Shown: positions 45,532 to 57,132 of the stretch, piece by piece
Layout of the letters: each line of letters starts with the position of its first letter
Numbering within the stretch: the first letter of the stretch is position 1
The notes under the pieces: model-generated
The model's database searches: none
What the model was told of the DNA's origin: nothing
The model's input: the letters and a program-made list of their open reading frames with translations, nothing else
Program-made: the position numbers and the translations under genes
NCBI GenBank assembly: GCA_003254925.1
Contig: QANZ01029231.1
Span: forward strand, 67,748 to 131,747
Source of the DNA: Chamaecrista fasciculata
Lineage: Eukaryota; Streptophyta; Magnoliopsida; Fabales; Fabaceae
Length of the DNA: 64,000 bases
Reading direction: 5' to 3'

Positions 45532-46580
45532 ACTCTTGGATGGAATTTGCTGGCGTGTGCATGGTTGTAATGAAACCCGCTTCTGGAGGGATTAATGGGT
45601 GGCAGAGTTAGACAACTTAAAGACTTATGCTTGTGCATCACTCTCAATAGAAGAAAGAGAGAAGAAAGTTTCTTCCTTTGTTAACTCTAATGTTAGTTGG
45701 AACCTAGATTATACTCGAAAGATTTTGCCTTTGGAGGTTGTGAAGTGAATCCTGGCGTCCACTCCACCATCTGATATCATGAACTCTGATGTTCTTGCTT
45801 GGAGGTTTTCTCAGGATGGATCTTTTTCTGTGTCCTCTGCTTATAGAGCTCAAATCACAAACACTTCCTTTTTTGGGAATGTTGCTATTTGGAAGCATAT
45901 TTGGAATTGGGATAGGCCCCCAAAAATTAAATTCTTTCTTTGGCTCATTGTCCATAATAGTTTACCTACTAGAAGCATCTTGTTGAATAAACATATTACT
46001 GATGATCCCAGGTGTCCATTCGGATGTGCTTCTGATGAGAGTATTCTTCACTGTCTTAGGGATTGTAAAATTGCTAAGTAATTTTGGAATTCCATTGTTG
46101 ACACTAGTTACAGGAACTCCTTCTTCTCGGCTGCCTTAGATGACTGGATATGCTACAATCTTAATCCCAAAACTCCAGGTAATGAAACGAATAGGTTTAA
46201 ATGGCGCTTTATTTTTGGGTATGGTTGTTGGTCTATCTGGAAAAACAGGTGCAATATGGTGTTTGAAAGTCAAACTAAAGATGCTCTTGGTTTGATTAAC
46301 ACTTGTGAAGCTGGCCTTACTGACCACAAAAATTACATGATTACTAAAGCTTATCAAGGGAACTCTAGAATCTATCAGGTACGCATTAGATGGATGTCGC
46401 CTCTTCATGGTGAGTGCAAATTTAATCTGGATGGGTCAGTTTATAGAGATGGTAATAGTGTTGTTGGGGGATGATGCGCGATGCTGCTGGTCGTCGGATT
46501 TATGGCAGAGCTTCATGCGGTCAGGGATGCTATTCTTATTGCCTTCAAGATGAATATTATGGTGTTATATGTGGAATCTC
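45532..46580 (+). pseudogene. L1-type LINE: zinc-binding and RNase H part
   Basis: After the LTR junction, plus-strand frames give the reverse-transcriptase zinc-binding domain of plant LINEs (SSAYRAQ, PPKIKFFLWL, RCPFGCASDESILHCLRDC with its Cys/His set) at about 45779-46081. A TAA at 46079 interrupts. An RNase H-like segment follows (WSIWKNRCNMVFES, then FNLDGSVYRDGNS), broken by a TGA near 46472. It is probably the 3' part of the LINE starting at 29096, with the palm region between them lost. Confidence 0.85.
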
Positions 46581-46689
46581 ACTCTTTTGTGGCTGTCATT
46601 TTATATCACCCTTTATTTATTACACTTACAAACAATTTCTCTCCATCACATCACTTTTCACCGATTCTTTTTAACATTTTCTTTCTAAA

Positions 46690-47587
46690 TTATTATAATT
46701 AACTTTTTACTTTTAAATATCTTTAATATTTAAAAAAATAATAATAATTTATTTTTTATTTAAATATTAATTAATATTATATTTTTATTATTAAAAATAA
46801 CTTTTATTTTCTCTATTAGCGGCTGATGTTTAACTCGGTAAAAATTAAATGGCCTAAAAGTCAATTTTTTTGTCTAAAATTTATTTTGACGAAATTAAAT
46901 AATTATAATCGTAATATAGAAAGAAAAACAAATGGACAATGACAGTTATTTTAACCCAGAGACCAAATCGGTCACGATTTTTATATCACATGAACCAACC
47001 AACTCTTATATTTTTTAGTGGTTGATTCATTTAGTCAATACAAATTGAATGACCAAAAAAAAAGGGCATCATAAAAAAAAATTTGGGCAATATTCGATAA
47101 TTGTAATTATAGTATGTATATTTATCAAGTAAAATAATATATCAAAATAATCTAGAAAAAAATTCTAAATTGGAACTTTTCCAAAAATCATATTATTGTA
47201 ATTCTCAATGCAAAAAAAACTCATTAATTAATAATCTACTTTTTAATAATCTAATTCAAACAGCTTAAACCAAAAAATAATGTATCAAAATAATCTAGAA
47301 AAAGCTCTAAATTGGAACCTTTCCAAAACTTATATTATTGTAATTTTCAATGCAAAAAAATATCATTTATTAATAATCTACTTTTTAATAAATTAATCTC
47401 ATCAATTTCCATATACTTCTATCTACCAACCACAATCATTACATACCTATTTAAATAATTCCACACCTAAAAATCTACTTTTACAAAATCTAATCCAAAT
47501 ATCATTCAATATATAATCTGATTTTTCATAATCTGCTTATAATTTGATCAAATTATAATCTGATACTGAGCTAACCCAAACAGACCC
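46690..47587. repeat. AT-rich right flank of the outer element with a 130-bp tandem duplication
   Basis: Two diverged direct copies lie at about 47131-47271 and 47272-47400, sharing phrases such as TATCAAAATAATCTAGAAAA and AATAATCTACTTTTTAATAA. No coding sequence is present. The end at 47587 is the inverted terminus of the PIF/Harbinger-type element. Confidence 0.6.
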
Positions 47588-47959
47588 TAAGTACACTTTA
47601 ACTCCATAAATTATAACCTTATTACATTTTGCCCCCTAAATTTTGAATTGTAATATTTTACCCATAAACGATAACTTTATTACACTTTGACTCCTAAACT
47701 TTAAATTGTAACACTTTACAACTTCAATGAAAAAAAAAGGCATAAACGCATTCTTAAAATTCTTTTACTAACGATTTTTGTTTATTCATTTTTATCTCTT
47801 AGATTTTGTGTTTGACTTTCGTCCCATAGTTTTCAGAAATAAATTAAGAATATTAATAATGTCAACGATTTAATCATACATATAAAAAAATTAATTAACA
47901 TACAAAAGTCTCTTAAACACATTGTTTCCCTTGAATAAATTAACAATATTAGGAGATAA

Positions 47960-48305
47960 CTATGAAGCATGGACACTGACACGGACACGGGACACGACAC
48001 GGACACGGACACAGCGACACGTCAAACTCTCAAAATTACGCGACACGACACGGTATATATTTATATATATAAATAATTAAATATTCATAATTTTTAATGA
48101 AAAAATTAAAAATTACAATTTTTATTCATAATATATGTCATATCTATTATTATTTTCTCTTGTCTATCATGTTAAAGTTACAAAAAATTGATTTATATTC
48201 TAAAATTTATGGATATGTGTCGTGTCGGTGTCATACGAGTGTCGGACACTGACACGTGTCTGACACGGCGACACGCCTTTAAAATGAAGTGTCCATGCTT
48301 CCTAG
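47960..48305. mobile_element. MITE family member 3 (8-bp TSD)
   Basis: 346 bp, ends CTATGAAGCATGGACAC and GTGTCCATGCTTCCTAG, with an exact 8-bp duplication GGAGATAA at 47952-47959 and 48306-48313. It has almost the same sequence and length as the copy at 35778-36123. Confidence 0.93.
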
Positions 48306-48587
48306 GGAGATAAGAATTTTTTTATTTATTTTTGAAACTTAAAGGACGAAAGTAAATTTAATCAAATTTAAGAGTAAAATTTATAACATGATCATAATTA
48401 AGGGGTCAAAAGTATAATTTTGATTTGTCAAAAAAGCTCATGAATATTGTAATACAGTTTAAGTTGTGACGTGACATTGCAAAGCGTGATAGGGCTATTG
48501 TTTTGTTTATTAAAAGTTGAGGGAATAAAATATTACAATTCAAAGTTCAAGGGACAAATTGAAGTGAAATAATCTTACAGCTTAGAT
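48306..48587. other. Short intergenic stretch, nothing recognised
   Basis: AT-rich DNA between the MITE and the LTR-like segment. No gene or repeat was identified. Confidence 0.4.
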
Positions 48588-49531
48588 GTAACATCTCGAT
48601 TTTTAGAGAGGTGAATTGAGGTGTTTTCCCAGCACTTGAAGTGTTGATAATGGCACCAGAAGAGAGGTGAATTCAAAAATGGAGAATTGGAGCCTAAGAG
48701 ACTCAAATGCAAGTGGAAAAAAGACCTTTTTTGTAAAGGAGAAAGTTGATTTGAGGACTGAAAAGTGGAATTCTGAAAAGTTGATGTGGAATGGCAAAAT
48801 TGTAATTAACTTTTCCAGCTTGTAGGCGAGACCTTTGTGGCAAACTGCCCAAAATATAAATCCTGGGCAGCAACTCGAATTTCACACTTCAGGGACCCTT
48901 TTGCACCGTTTTAGAGAGAGCGGTTCTGGTTCTAGAGAGAGAAGTTGTCGTGGGTGTGTTTCCTTCAAGTTTTCTTCAAGATTTTCAAGGTATGATGCTT
49001 AATATTTCTCCTTGAGTCTCATTATCCACTTGTATGCTAGTTTTCTGAACTTTCAGTTTAGTCCCTCTCATTGTTTGGACTAATTTCATGGTTACATGAT
49101 CTTTCATCTTGAATCTGAAGTTAGATTCGTGTTCCCTACTAGGAAATACTTAACATATGTAATTTTTGATGACATCTATCGAGGTTTCGATGGTTTTTGA
49201 GTTCCATTGTAAAGTTAGCATAATGGTGTGATTTTGATGTTAGATTCATGCTTAGAATATGTTTTAATCGGTTGAAATGAAGTTTGACGAATTCTGAGTT
49301 GATTTGAGTGATTTTGGGGACTAAAATGCATTTTCTAAATTTGTAGAGAAGAAAAATAGTGTTTTTTGGTTTCTGGGCAGCTCGCTGCTGATCTCATCAC
49401 CAATGAGACTCCGGCGAGGTATCCAGAAGAGTTCCTTGAAATCTGTCTTTGTCATGAACTCACCGTGGAGTTCGTCGACAAGGCCCTACGGAGAGGGACC
49501 AAGCTGTACAGTTTTCGTCCAGATGACAATA
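48588..49531 (+). mobile_element. Gypsy-like LTR fragment
   Basis: It begins TGTAACATCTCGATTTTTAG, similar in style to the LARD LTR start. A leader with GAGAGAGCGG and a stretch resembling a transcribed 5' region follow. The right end is unclear because a hAT element is inserted at 49540 and no CA terminus was found after it. No coding domain is present. Confidence 0.4.
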
Positions 49532-49539
49532 GGTAGGAT

Positions 49540-50608
49540 TAAGGGTGTGCAGCGGTTGGGTTCGAGCAGGTGAGCAGGTTGATATAGTAAGCAGCAAGTT
49601 GATTTTTGCCACCCAAATCTGCCCGTCAACCGATCCAACCTGATCGGTTCGGGTTAGTTCGGGTTGTGGGAGGGTTGAACAATTTTTTTTTTATTTTTTA
49701 TAGCAAGAAATTTTTTTTAATTAAATAAAAATAAATAATTTTATTATAAAATAAAGTTACAAACCTTTCAGGCAACTAGTCCTTCCCTCACTCTATATGT
49801 TAAAGATTGTATTTATTATATATAGATAAGGAAGGAAAGAAAGAAAAATAAAATTATTCAATTTCTATTCATCAAATATGAACATTAAGAAAATTACAAC
49901 AACACAAAAGTACAAACTTACCAAATCCATGGCTTTAGACGAAGAAATTGGCAAACAACAACCATTGTGTGTGAGGCGTGAAATGATGAGGAAATACAAG
50001 GAGAGAGAGAGATGTTAAATATAAACCTTGTAATTGAGGCATGAAACAAAAGAAAAAAAACATAGACAATGGTGGATGTAAAGTTCTTCACCGCCAACGA
50101 TGTCGTACAACAACCATTGGTGGCCGTCGACGTTGATAGACTTGAACGTGACGTCGAGGCTGATCTACTATTTTGCTAAGGCTTCAGCGCTTTATGTTTT
50201 GCTACTCTGCTAGAGCTTGTGTTTTGCAATGTGAAAGTGATGAGAAAATGAGAGAGTGGGAGTCTGAGACCTAACATTTGTGATTGTCATTTGTGAAAAT
50301 GAGAGAGTGAGACAGTTGTAAATGTGAGATGTGAGAGTACTCTAGAAAATTTTAGGAGAGACTCACCCAACTCAAGAGTCAGGATGTGAGATAAGAGAGA
50401 AAACGACACAGTTTCCTTTTGTTTTTTTTTTTTTCTTTCGGGTCAGGTCGGGTTCATGCGGGTTTAATCGGATCAATCCGACAACCTAATCAGACTTGTT
50501 TTTCTCCAAAATTTGAATCCGAACTTACCTGATCAACAAAATCGATCCGACCGAACCCGATAAATATAGTCGGGTTGAGTCGGACTCACCCACTTTTGCA
50601 CTCCCCTA
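49540..50608. mobile_element. 1.07-kb non-autonomous hAT element with exact 8-bp TSD
   Basis: The ends are TAAGGGTGTGCAG and ..TTTTGCACTCCCCTA (inverted), with an exact duplication GGTAGGAT at 49532-49539 and 50609-50616. Subterminal parts are GGGTT/AACCC-rich and the centre is AT-rich without an open transposase frame. It is a different family from the hAT elements at 2473 and 29618. Confidence 0.93.
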
Positions 50609-50616
50609 GGTAGGAT

Positions 50617-53170
50617 TGAATGATTGTTTTGTGACATAATTGTAGATTAATGTGATAATGATAATTATAATAAGTTGACTACATGTTCATGTAAGACTAT
50701 GTGTATGAATGTATGTATGAAGTTGAATATGTATGATGTGCATGAGTAACATGACCTGATGACATGAATACTGTTATGAGCATGTATGACGTGATGAAAT
50801 GTTAATGGTGATGGTAAAGTTAATGATGATGATTAATGATGTTGGAAATATTATATAAATTATAAAATTTGAGCGTGTCAAATAAAAGTTCACTTTGCCT
50901 AATTTTGAGAAGAGCCAATATTTAATTTATCATTATTATTTTCGGATATTTATTAGTTTAAACTTTCCTTTTTATTATGCTATTTAAAATCATCTTTATG
51001 AGCATTAAAACAATTTAATACGTGATTAAATTGTTTTATTGACTCTTTAATGATTTGTTACATATCAAGAAATAATGGTGATTGATTGAATTTAAAATGT
51101 GATGATTATGTGTATTAAAACAATTTAATGCGTGATTAAATTGTCTTAATCACTCATAACTTTGTGTCCAACGTCTCTTTTGCTGACTCATATTATATTC
51201 AATTGTGGAATAGGCTCAGGGACTAACTAATATCAACTTACTGAATTCCTATCTTCTGTTGTTCTGTCACCTTGTTGTTTAGTTGAAACAATAAGGGTTC
51301 GTTTAATCCTGGGGAATGTCGCTATCAATTTTATAGCTCTTTTAGGCTGTCAATTTTATGATTCTCCTATATTTGACTATGCACCAATTCTAATCCAGTT
51401 CGATTCTCTCAAGAGATAAGTGAGTGGAAATTAAAGAAAAGTGAAGGAAAAGAAAGGAAGGGAGAGAAAACCTAATTCAAGAACTCATGAGTCAATTTTT
51501 AACTCAATTCATCTTGATATAATACTTAATTGGTTCGATCATGGTTGTTTTTATTAAAGAAAATTTATTATTTGGTCTCTATATTTATATCGAATCAACT
51601 AATCAGTCCTTAAATAATTAAAATATACTACTCAATCTCTAAATAATCAAAATATTTGACAAATAAAAATAAATTAACAACAAATAACTATGTTTTTTTT
51701 GAAATTAGATTCAAGTATAAATAAATAATAGTAATACATTATATAATATTAATGATACACTATCAGTAATATATAAAAAGTGTTTTAAATAGACATTTAA
51801 AATAAAAAAATAACTATAAAATCATATAGAAGATTTAAATAGTTATGTATTTAGTAAAATCACTTTGACATGAGGGACATGGAGTCCACATATGTGGTTT
51901 GGAATTTTTCTCTCTCAATTAAGGAAAAAAAATACTCTTTTTTGTCTTAGATTTTACATGAATTTTTAATTTCGTCATTCATATTTTTCTGTCATTTTAG
52001 TCTCTAATATTTTATATTTTAGTCAATTTTATCCTTCAACTAACTTCTTTTAATAAATTAACAACAAACTTTATCTTGATTTCAATCTAAGTTAGGATTT
52101 GAGTTTCTTTTTTATCAATTTTGTACTACATATCATTAGTTATATAAAATTTGTCGTTAATATTTAGTTAAAGTAAGAACAAAGGATAAAATCGATCAAA
52201 ATATAAAACTTTAATAGCAAAATTAACAACAACAAAATATTGGAAATAAAATTAAAATTAATACAAAATTTAGGGACAAAAATTATATTTTTGCCTTGAA
52301 TTAAAATTACAATGATTTTTCTCCTAGAAGAAAGGAACATGTTTTTCGACTCTAATTCATAGGAGAATCTAAAAATTGTATGAAGTGCCATGTAACAGAA
52401 AAAGAAAAGACAAACAAATCTTCAATGATTTGTGGAGTAATACATTGAAATGGCCTTTACTCGGCACATAATATATTAAGTACAAATGCAATACTAATCA
52501 TTATTATTATTATTCTCATGAACCCATTTATGTATATGGGACGTGAGTTTTGTTGTTTCCATCTTTCTTTAAATATGAGTTTTGTTCCATCTTTGAGATT
52601 GCTTGAGAAACAAATCACTAAATGGTTTTAATTTCACTCTTGCCTTTTTCTTTTCAAAATGATATTAGTCCATTTCAATATTCTGAGTGGAAGCAGGAGA
52701 ATTCATTGAAAAATGTTCATGCAACATCTGTCATGAGAATAAATGATATAAGTTACTCATTAAGTCACAATAATCATGAAATTAATAAAATAAATTTAAT
52801 TTGACAAAATAATAGTACTTGACGATAATTTAAATCTCATCATTAAACGAAAATTAAGGTATTTAAAAAAAATTAAAAAAACCATGAATTGGTTTTTCAC
52901 AAATTATAATAAGATGAAATGAATATATATATATATATATATATGGTTGCTTACCCTATCTCAAAACTTCGTCCCTACTAATCTGAAGTCGACCTGCGTC
53001 GCACACTTGACTATATGATAAGAGAGTCTCTGAACAAAAATTGCTGCATTTACAGGATGACATGAATAGAATATTATACATACAGACATACATATTTGAG
53101 CAATGAATGGGGGAAGCTAGACGTTGCTATGACGTTGCTATTGGAACAAAATATTGCTATGACGTTGTGC
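50617..53170. other. AT-rich intergenic DNA, no gene seen
   Basis: No coding motif was recognised. The stretch holds a pair of matching short hairpins at 51007-51037 and 51117-51147 within a roughly 110-bp tandem duplication, and a (TA)n run at about 52923-52943. The first part may continue the LTR fragment cut by the hAT element. Confidence 0.4.
51007..51147. repeat. Two copies of a 13-bp-stem hairpin
   Basis: Both copies contain AATTTAAT, a loop ACGTG or GCGTG, then ATTAAATT. The first has a perfect 13-bp stem; the second has one mismatch at the base. They belong to a local tandem duplication about 110 bp in period. Confidence 0.65.
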
Positions 53171-53689
53171 AAGCTAGAAAAGATCTTTCCTCCGGGGTTT
53201 TTTGACTCAATGGATTATCTAACAATTCATTTACCTTATGAAGTTAAGGTTGGTGGACAAGTACATTATTGATGGATGTATCCATTTGAAAGGTAATAAT
53301 ATATATATATATATATATATGTTATTTTATATCATTTATGAAGAATGTGCTTGATTCAACACATTATTTTCATTTAGGTTTCTTCATACTCTAAAAAGGA
53401 AAGTTAAGAATAAAGCTCGGGTGGAAGGATCTATTTGTGAGGCATACATTATGGAAGAGACAACATTCTTTTGTTCACATTATTTTGAAGACCATGTTCA
53501 TTGTAGAAGAACAAGACTTCCAAGGAATGATGATGGTGGTGAATCATCTCCCCAACCGCCTTTGTCAATCTTTAATCATCCAGGGCGCCCATCTGGGGAG
53601 TCAAAGACTCGCTATCTAACTGATTGTGAAATGACCGTTGTCACAAAATATGTTCTATTAAATTGCAATGAAGTACAACCTTTCATCAA
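53171..53689 (+). pseudogene. CACTA (En/Spm) transposase fragment, DUF4218-type region
   Basis: Two exon-like pieces, 53171-53292 and 53378-53689, are joined by GT..AG borders with a (TA)n tract in the intron. The first gives KIFPPGFFDSMDYL and LPYEVKVGGQV, then a TGA at 53270. The second gives LKRKVKNKARVEGSICEAY and EETTFFCSHYF. These are characteristic of the DUF4218 segment of plant CACTA transposases. The Transposase_21 core is absent upstream. The stop shows the copy is dead. Confidence 0.88.
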
Positions 53690-54347
53690 GTAAGTTCAAA
53701 CTCCATTAATTCTTCTGGATTGAACATATTTTTTCTTGGTGTGAAATTCTAAAGAGATGAGAATGCAGTATATATTAGGGGTGAGCACGGGTTGGGTTGG
53801 GGCGGGTTGAGGGGAAATCCCAACCCAACCCGCACATCAATCTGCGGGTTGGGTTGGGTTGAACCCGCGGGTTGAGTTTGTAATTTTTTTTTTATAATTT
53901 TCATTAAAAAAAATATTATTATAAATTTGTGGGTAGTGAATTAAAAATCTTACACATAAAAAATGTTAAAAAACATAGATTTTATATATATAAATATAAA
54001 TCATTTAGAATATATTCTATAAAATATGTAAATGTAATACATATATGTAATTATGTAAATTTTAAAATAAAAATATCTTATTTATAAAGAACTAATAGTA
54101 TAAATACATAAGAAAACATACAAAATTTATATAAAAACATATAAATATTTATAAAAAATAAATTAAAAAATAAAAAAATTATATGCGGGCTCGCGGGTTG
54201 GGTTGGGTTGAAACACTCCAAACCCGCAACCCAACCCGCAAGTGTGCGGGTTGAGAATTTTGAACCCAAACCAACCCGCGAACCCGAACCAACCCAACCC
54301 ATAGCTGCGGGTTGGGTTGGTTTCTGCGGGCTCGCGGGTTGGCGGGN

Positions 54348-55577
54348 AACATTCTGAATCTACTGAGTTTCTCAAATATATGTGGGTGTCCATCGGTGAT
54401 AAATATGCTATTGAAGAGGGGTGTCCATCTCAAATATATGTGGTCATTGGATTTGGTCATTGGATTTTTATTTCCCTAAGCTTTTCATCACTATGTTAAT
54501 ATAATAAGCAAGAGTTAGTGTAAGTTTAGTAGTGCCTTTGCTTGTTCTGTCTTCATGAAAAGCTGTTAGATTGCTCATTTCTAGCTTCTATAAAAGGACA
54601 TTTCTAGCTGAAAGTTTTTGATGGATCTTATTTTCATTTGGTCCATTATGGTTCCTATTCACTCACCGAGTAGTAAAACTGGAGTTTAATTTTACATGCC
54701 AAAGAGTTTTGAACTCGGCTATATTTCTTAGGCAGATCATTGCTTCTATTTTATGGGCTAGAGCTTGTTTATGGTAGATTCCCAGAAATTTCTTATGCTT
54801 TGTACTGGAGTTTAATATGTTGTGTTTCTAATCAGGAGCTAAAGGCTGTGCTTTGTACTGTTCCTGAGGTTGTGGAATTAGTTGGCACTGCAGTTGCAAA
54901 CCAGTTCTCGCAAGTTAGTGAGCAGATTGAAAAGTCGTCTCCATAACGAAAGTCAGGTTGGTTGATAACTTGCTCTATTTGTTGCAGATGCATAACTAGA
55001 TACATAACTGCATAACTTTGGAGTGCCATTAGATAATCCAAGTTGAGTATGAAGCTGTTTAATTATTTACAGCTGATATGGCATTCAATTTTAGTCCCTG
55101 CTGTAATTATTTACAGCTGATATGGCATTCAATTTGAAAGCTATAATTGTACTTTTTAATAAAATTATTAAGCTATTTTCATCATATTTTCTTGTGGATT
55201 AATATTTAGAATTATATTTATTGCTGGGAGAGTGCTGGACATGCATTTGCATTTATGTATTTTGTGTGACATAATGCCTTTTGAAATTTTCTATCTTAAA
55301 TTGTGTCGTATTTTGGTTTTCACTTAAATTTGATAATGAATGTAATGTAGCTAAGTGTTTCTTAAGTCTAATAAGCTATTTAATTTTCTTCATATTTGCA
55401 TGTGACTTTAGTATTTAGAATTATATTTTTTGGCAGGAGAGTGCTGGATATGCATTTGCATTTATGTTTTTTGTATGATTATCTTCAATTGAATTATGAA
55501 CGGTATATATACATTCATTCTACCATGCTATACCCTTATAAAATCGTAAAACTTTTAGGTGTGTATAGTTTGGAAGC
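54348..55577 (+). other. Part of the inserted block: no recognised gene
   Basis: This part of the N-bounded block holds a short open frame (54740-54946) whose second half, ELKAVLCTVPEVVELVG onward, reads like real protein, but no family was recognised. A roughly 60-bp segment occurs twice (about 55215-55275 and 55417-55478). It may be captured host sequence within a CACTA derivative. Confidence 0.35.
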
Positions 55578-56101
55578 ATGGATATGACTGAGATTAGACA
55601 GTGGATGTATAATAGAGTTACTCCAGATAGGCGTAAATTTACAGAAAGCTTTGTGAGTGGTGTTGAAGAGTTCCTAGAACATGCTTGTCAGTTGCCAACC
55701 TACATAAAAGGGAGAAAAATTAGGTGTCCATGTTCAAAGTGTAAATGTAGGAAAATTGATATTCTTGATACTGTCAAAGTCCACATTTATAAGTATGGCT
55801 TTATGCCTAAGTACTTTTATTGGACTTCTCACGGAGAACAAATGCCTGATGAGATCCCTCAAGGAGTACCGAATCCATCATTCAATGAGGACTATCATGA
55901 GCAATGCAATCAATATGAGACTATGATGAGGAATGTAGCCGAACCTAGTATAATAAGTTCTACACCTCGTATCACTGATGCTGCGATGGATAAACTCATT
56001 GAGGTTGAATTTCCTTCATGGTTTCGGAATTATGTAAGTCAAATCATCGAAACGTCTAATTATTTGTTTAGTTCTATTTTGAGCGGTATTGTGAAGCTTT
56101 A
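55578..56101 (+). pseudogene. CACTA transposase N-terminus (transposase-associated domain) joined to a late segment
   Basis: The frame starts MDMTEIRQWMYNR and shows the transposase-associated domain: FVSGVEEFLEHA, IRCPCSKCKCRK, VHIYKYGFMPKYFYW and HGEQ. It runs directly into a segment (ITDAAMDKLIEVEFPSWFRN) that in full CACTA proteins lies far downstream, next to DUF4216. The Transposase_21 core is thus deleted, as in internally deleted CACTA derivatives. The last 150 bp are repeated at 56136-56289. Confidence 0.85.
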
Positions 56102-56135
56102 NTTGTTTGCTCACCCCTAGTATATATTGTGAGAG

Positions 56136-57078
56136 TATAATAAGTTCTACACCTCGTATCACTGATGCTGCGATGGATAAACTCATTGAGGTTGAATTTC
56201 CTTCATGGTTTCGGAATTATGTAAGTCAAATCATCGAAACATCTAATTATTTGTTTAGTTCTATTTTGAGTGATATTGTGAAGCTTTAGTATTTTTTTTT
56301 AGTCAAATAGGTTCAAAACCCAAACAATCAGGTGTCTGATCAATTTCTACAAGATATTTCATGGGGACCAAAGAGGATTGTTCATACATGGCCTATGTAC
56401 TTTGTCAATGGGTACAAGTTTCATACAGAATCATGGAGTCAACACAAATCCACAAAAAATAGTGGTGTTTTCGTCAAAGGAACTAATTATGACAAAGCAG
56501 AAAGTGATTATTATGGCAAACTTCAAGAAATTATTCAAGTAGAATATATAGGATTGCCAATTAAACAGTTAGTGTTGTTCAGCTATGAATGGTTTGACCC
56601 AGTCAAAAATCGTGGCATGAGACTTCATAAACAACATGGGATTGTTGAGCTTTGTGAAGTAAGGAGGTTTGACAAGTATGAGCTTTATATATTTGCACAA
56701 CAAGCAGTTCAGGTGTATTATACACCTTATCCCACAATTGATGATAACAATGATTGGGTAACAATCATCAAAACAAAAGCAAGGAGTATAATTGATGATA
56801 ATAGTGTTAAAGTTCAGAAGGAGGCATATCACGGAGATGGAAATGAAGAAATCATGCCTAAAAACACTACCAATGATGAGTTACCAACCTTAAGAGATAC
56901 TGGAGGTGCAGATGTAGAAGTTGATAGAAACGATGTCAATAATGAATTGAATGCGAATGATGAAAATGAGTTGACCACAGAATCTGATGAGGAACTAGAT
57001 GATCTTAGTGATGACAATGATTCTAGTGATGATGATGACCCATCCAATTATTTAGAGGATGATGACTCAAGTAGTTAA
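56136..57078 (+). pseudogene. CACTA transposase C-terminus (DUF4216-type)
   Basis: An exon-like piece (56136-56288) encodes IEVEFPSWFRN. After a short intron comes a 248-codon frame from about 56332 to TAA 57076-57078. The frame has WPMYFVNGYKFHTE, NSGVFVKG, DYYGKLQEIIQVEY, YEWFDP and AVQVYYTPYP, typical of DUF4216. It ends in a strongly acidic, Asp/Ser/Asn-rich tail (from about 56930). This frame is open, while the upstream parts are broken, so it belongs to the dead copy starting at 53171. Confidence 0.88.
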
Positions 57079-57132
57079 AATTTCATTTGATTCACCATTT
57101 ATATGTAATAATTATATAGAGTATGATGACTC

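Larger units (their letters stand above)
28907..47587. mobile_element. Outer PIF/Harbinger-type element hosting a nest of insertions
   Basis: The left end (GGGTCAATTTGGATTTGCTC) and the reversed right end (GGGTCTGTTTGGGTTAGCTC) are about 80 percent alike over 35 bp. A TAA trinucleotide directly abuts both (28904-28906 and 47588-47590). TAA/TTA duplications and GGG..GTTTGG ends are typical of PIF/Harbinger and Tourist elements. The element itself is only a few hundred bases of AT-rich DNA at each side; the remaining length is later insertions. No transposase was seen. A chance pairing of two separate elements is the alternative. Confidence 0.5.
53776..56119. mobile_element. hAT MITE split by a block between two single Ns
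   Basis: The left end TAGGGGTGAGCACGGG and right end TTGCTCACCCCTA are inverted. An exact 8-bp duplication GTATATAT lies at 53768-53775 and 56120-56127. The true element is 53776-54346 plus 56103-56119, about 590 bp, made of GGGTTGGGTTG words. Between them, bounded by single N at 54347 and 56102, lies 1754 bp of unrelated DNA. The two hAT pieces would join smoothly without it. Confidence 0.85.

Noticed and set aside
53768..56127. A single intact CACTA gene running 53171-57078
   Set aside because: Domain order is wrong (DUF4218 before the transposase-associated domain), a hAT MITE and an N-bounded block interrupt it, and an in-frame stop is present.
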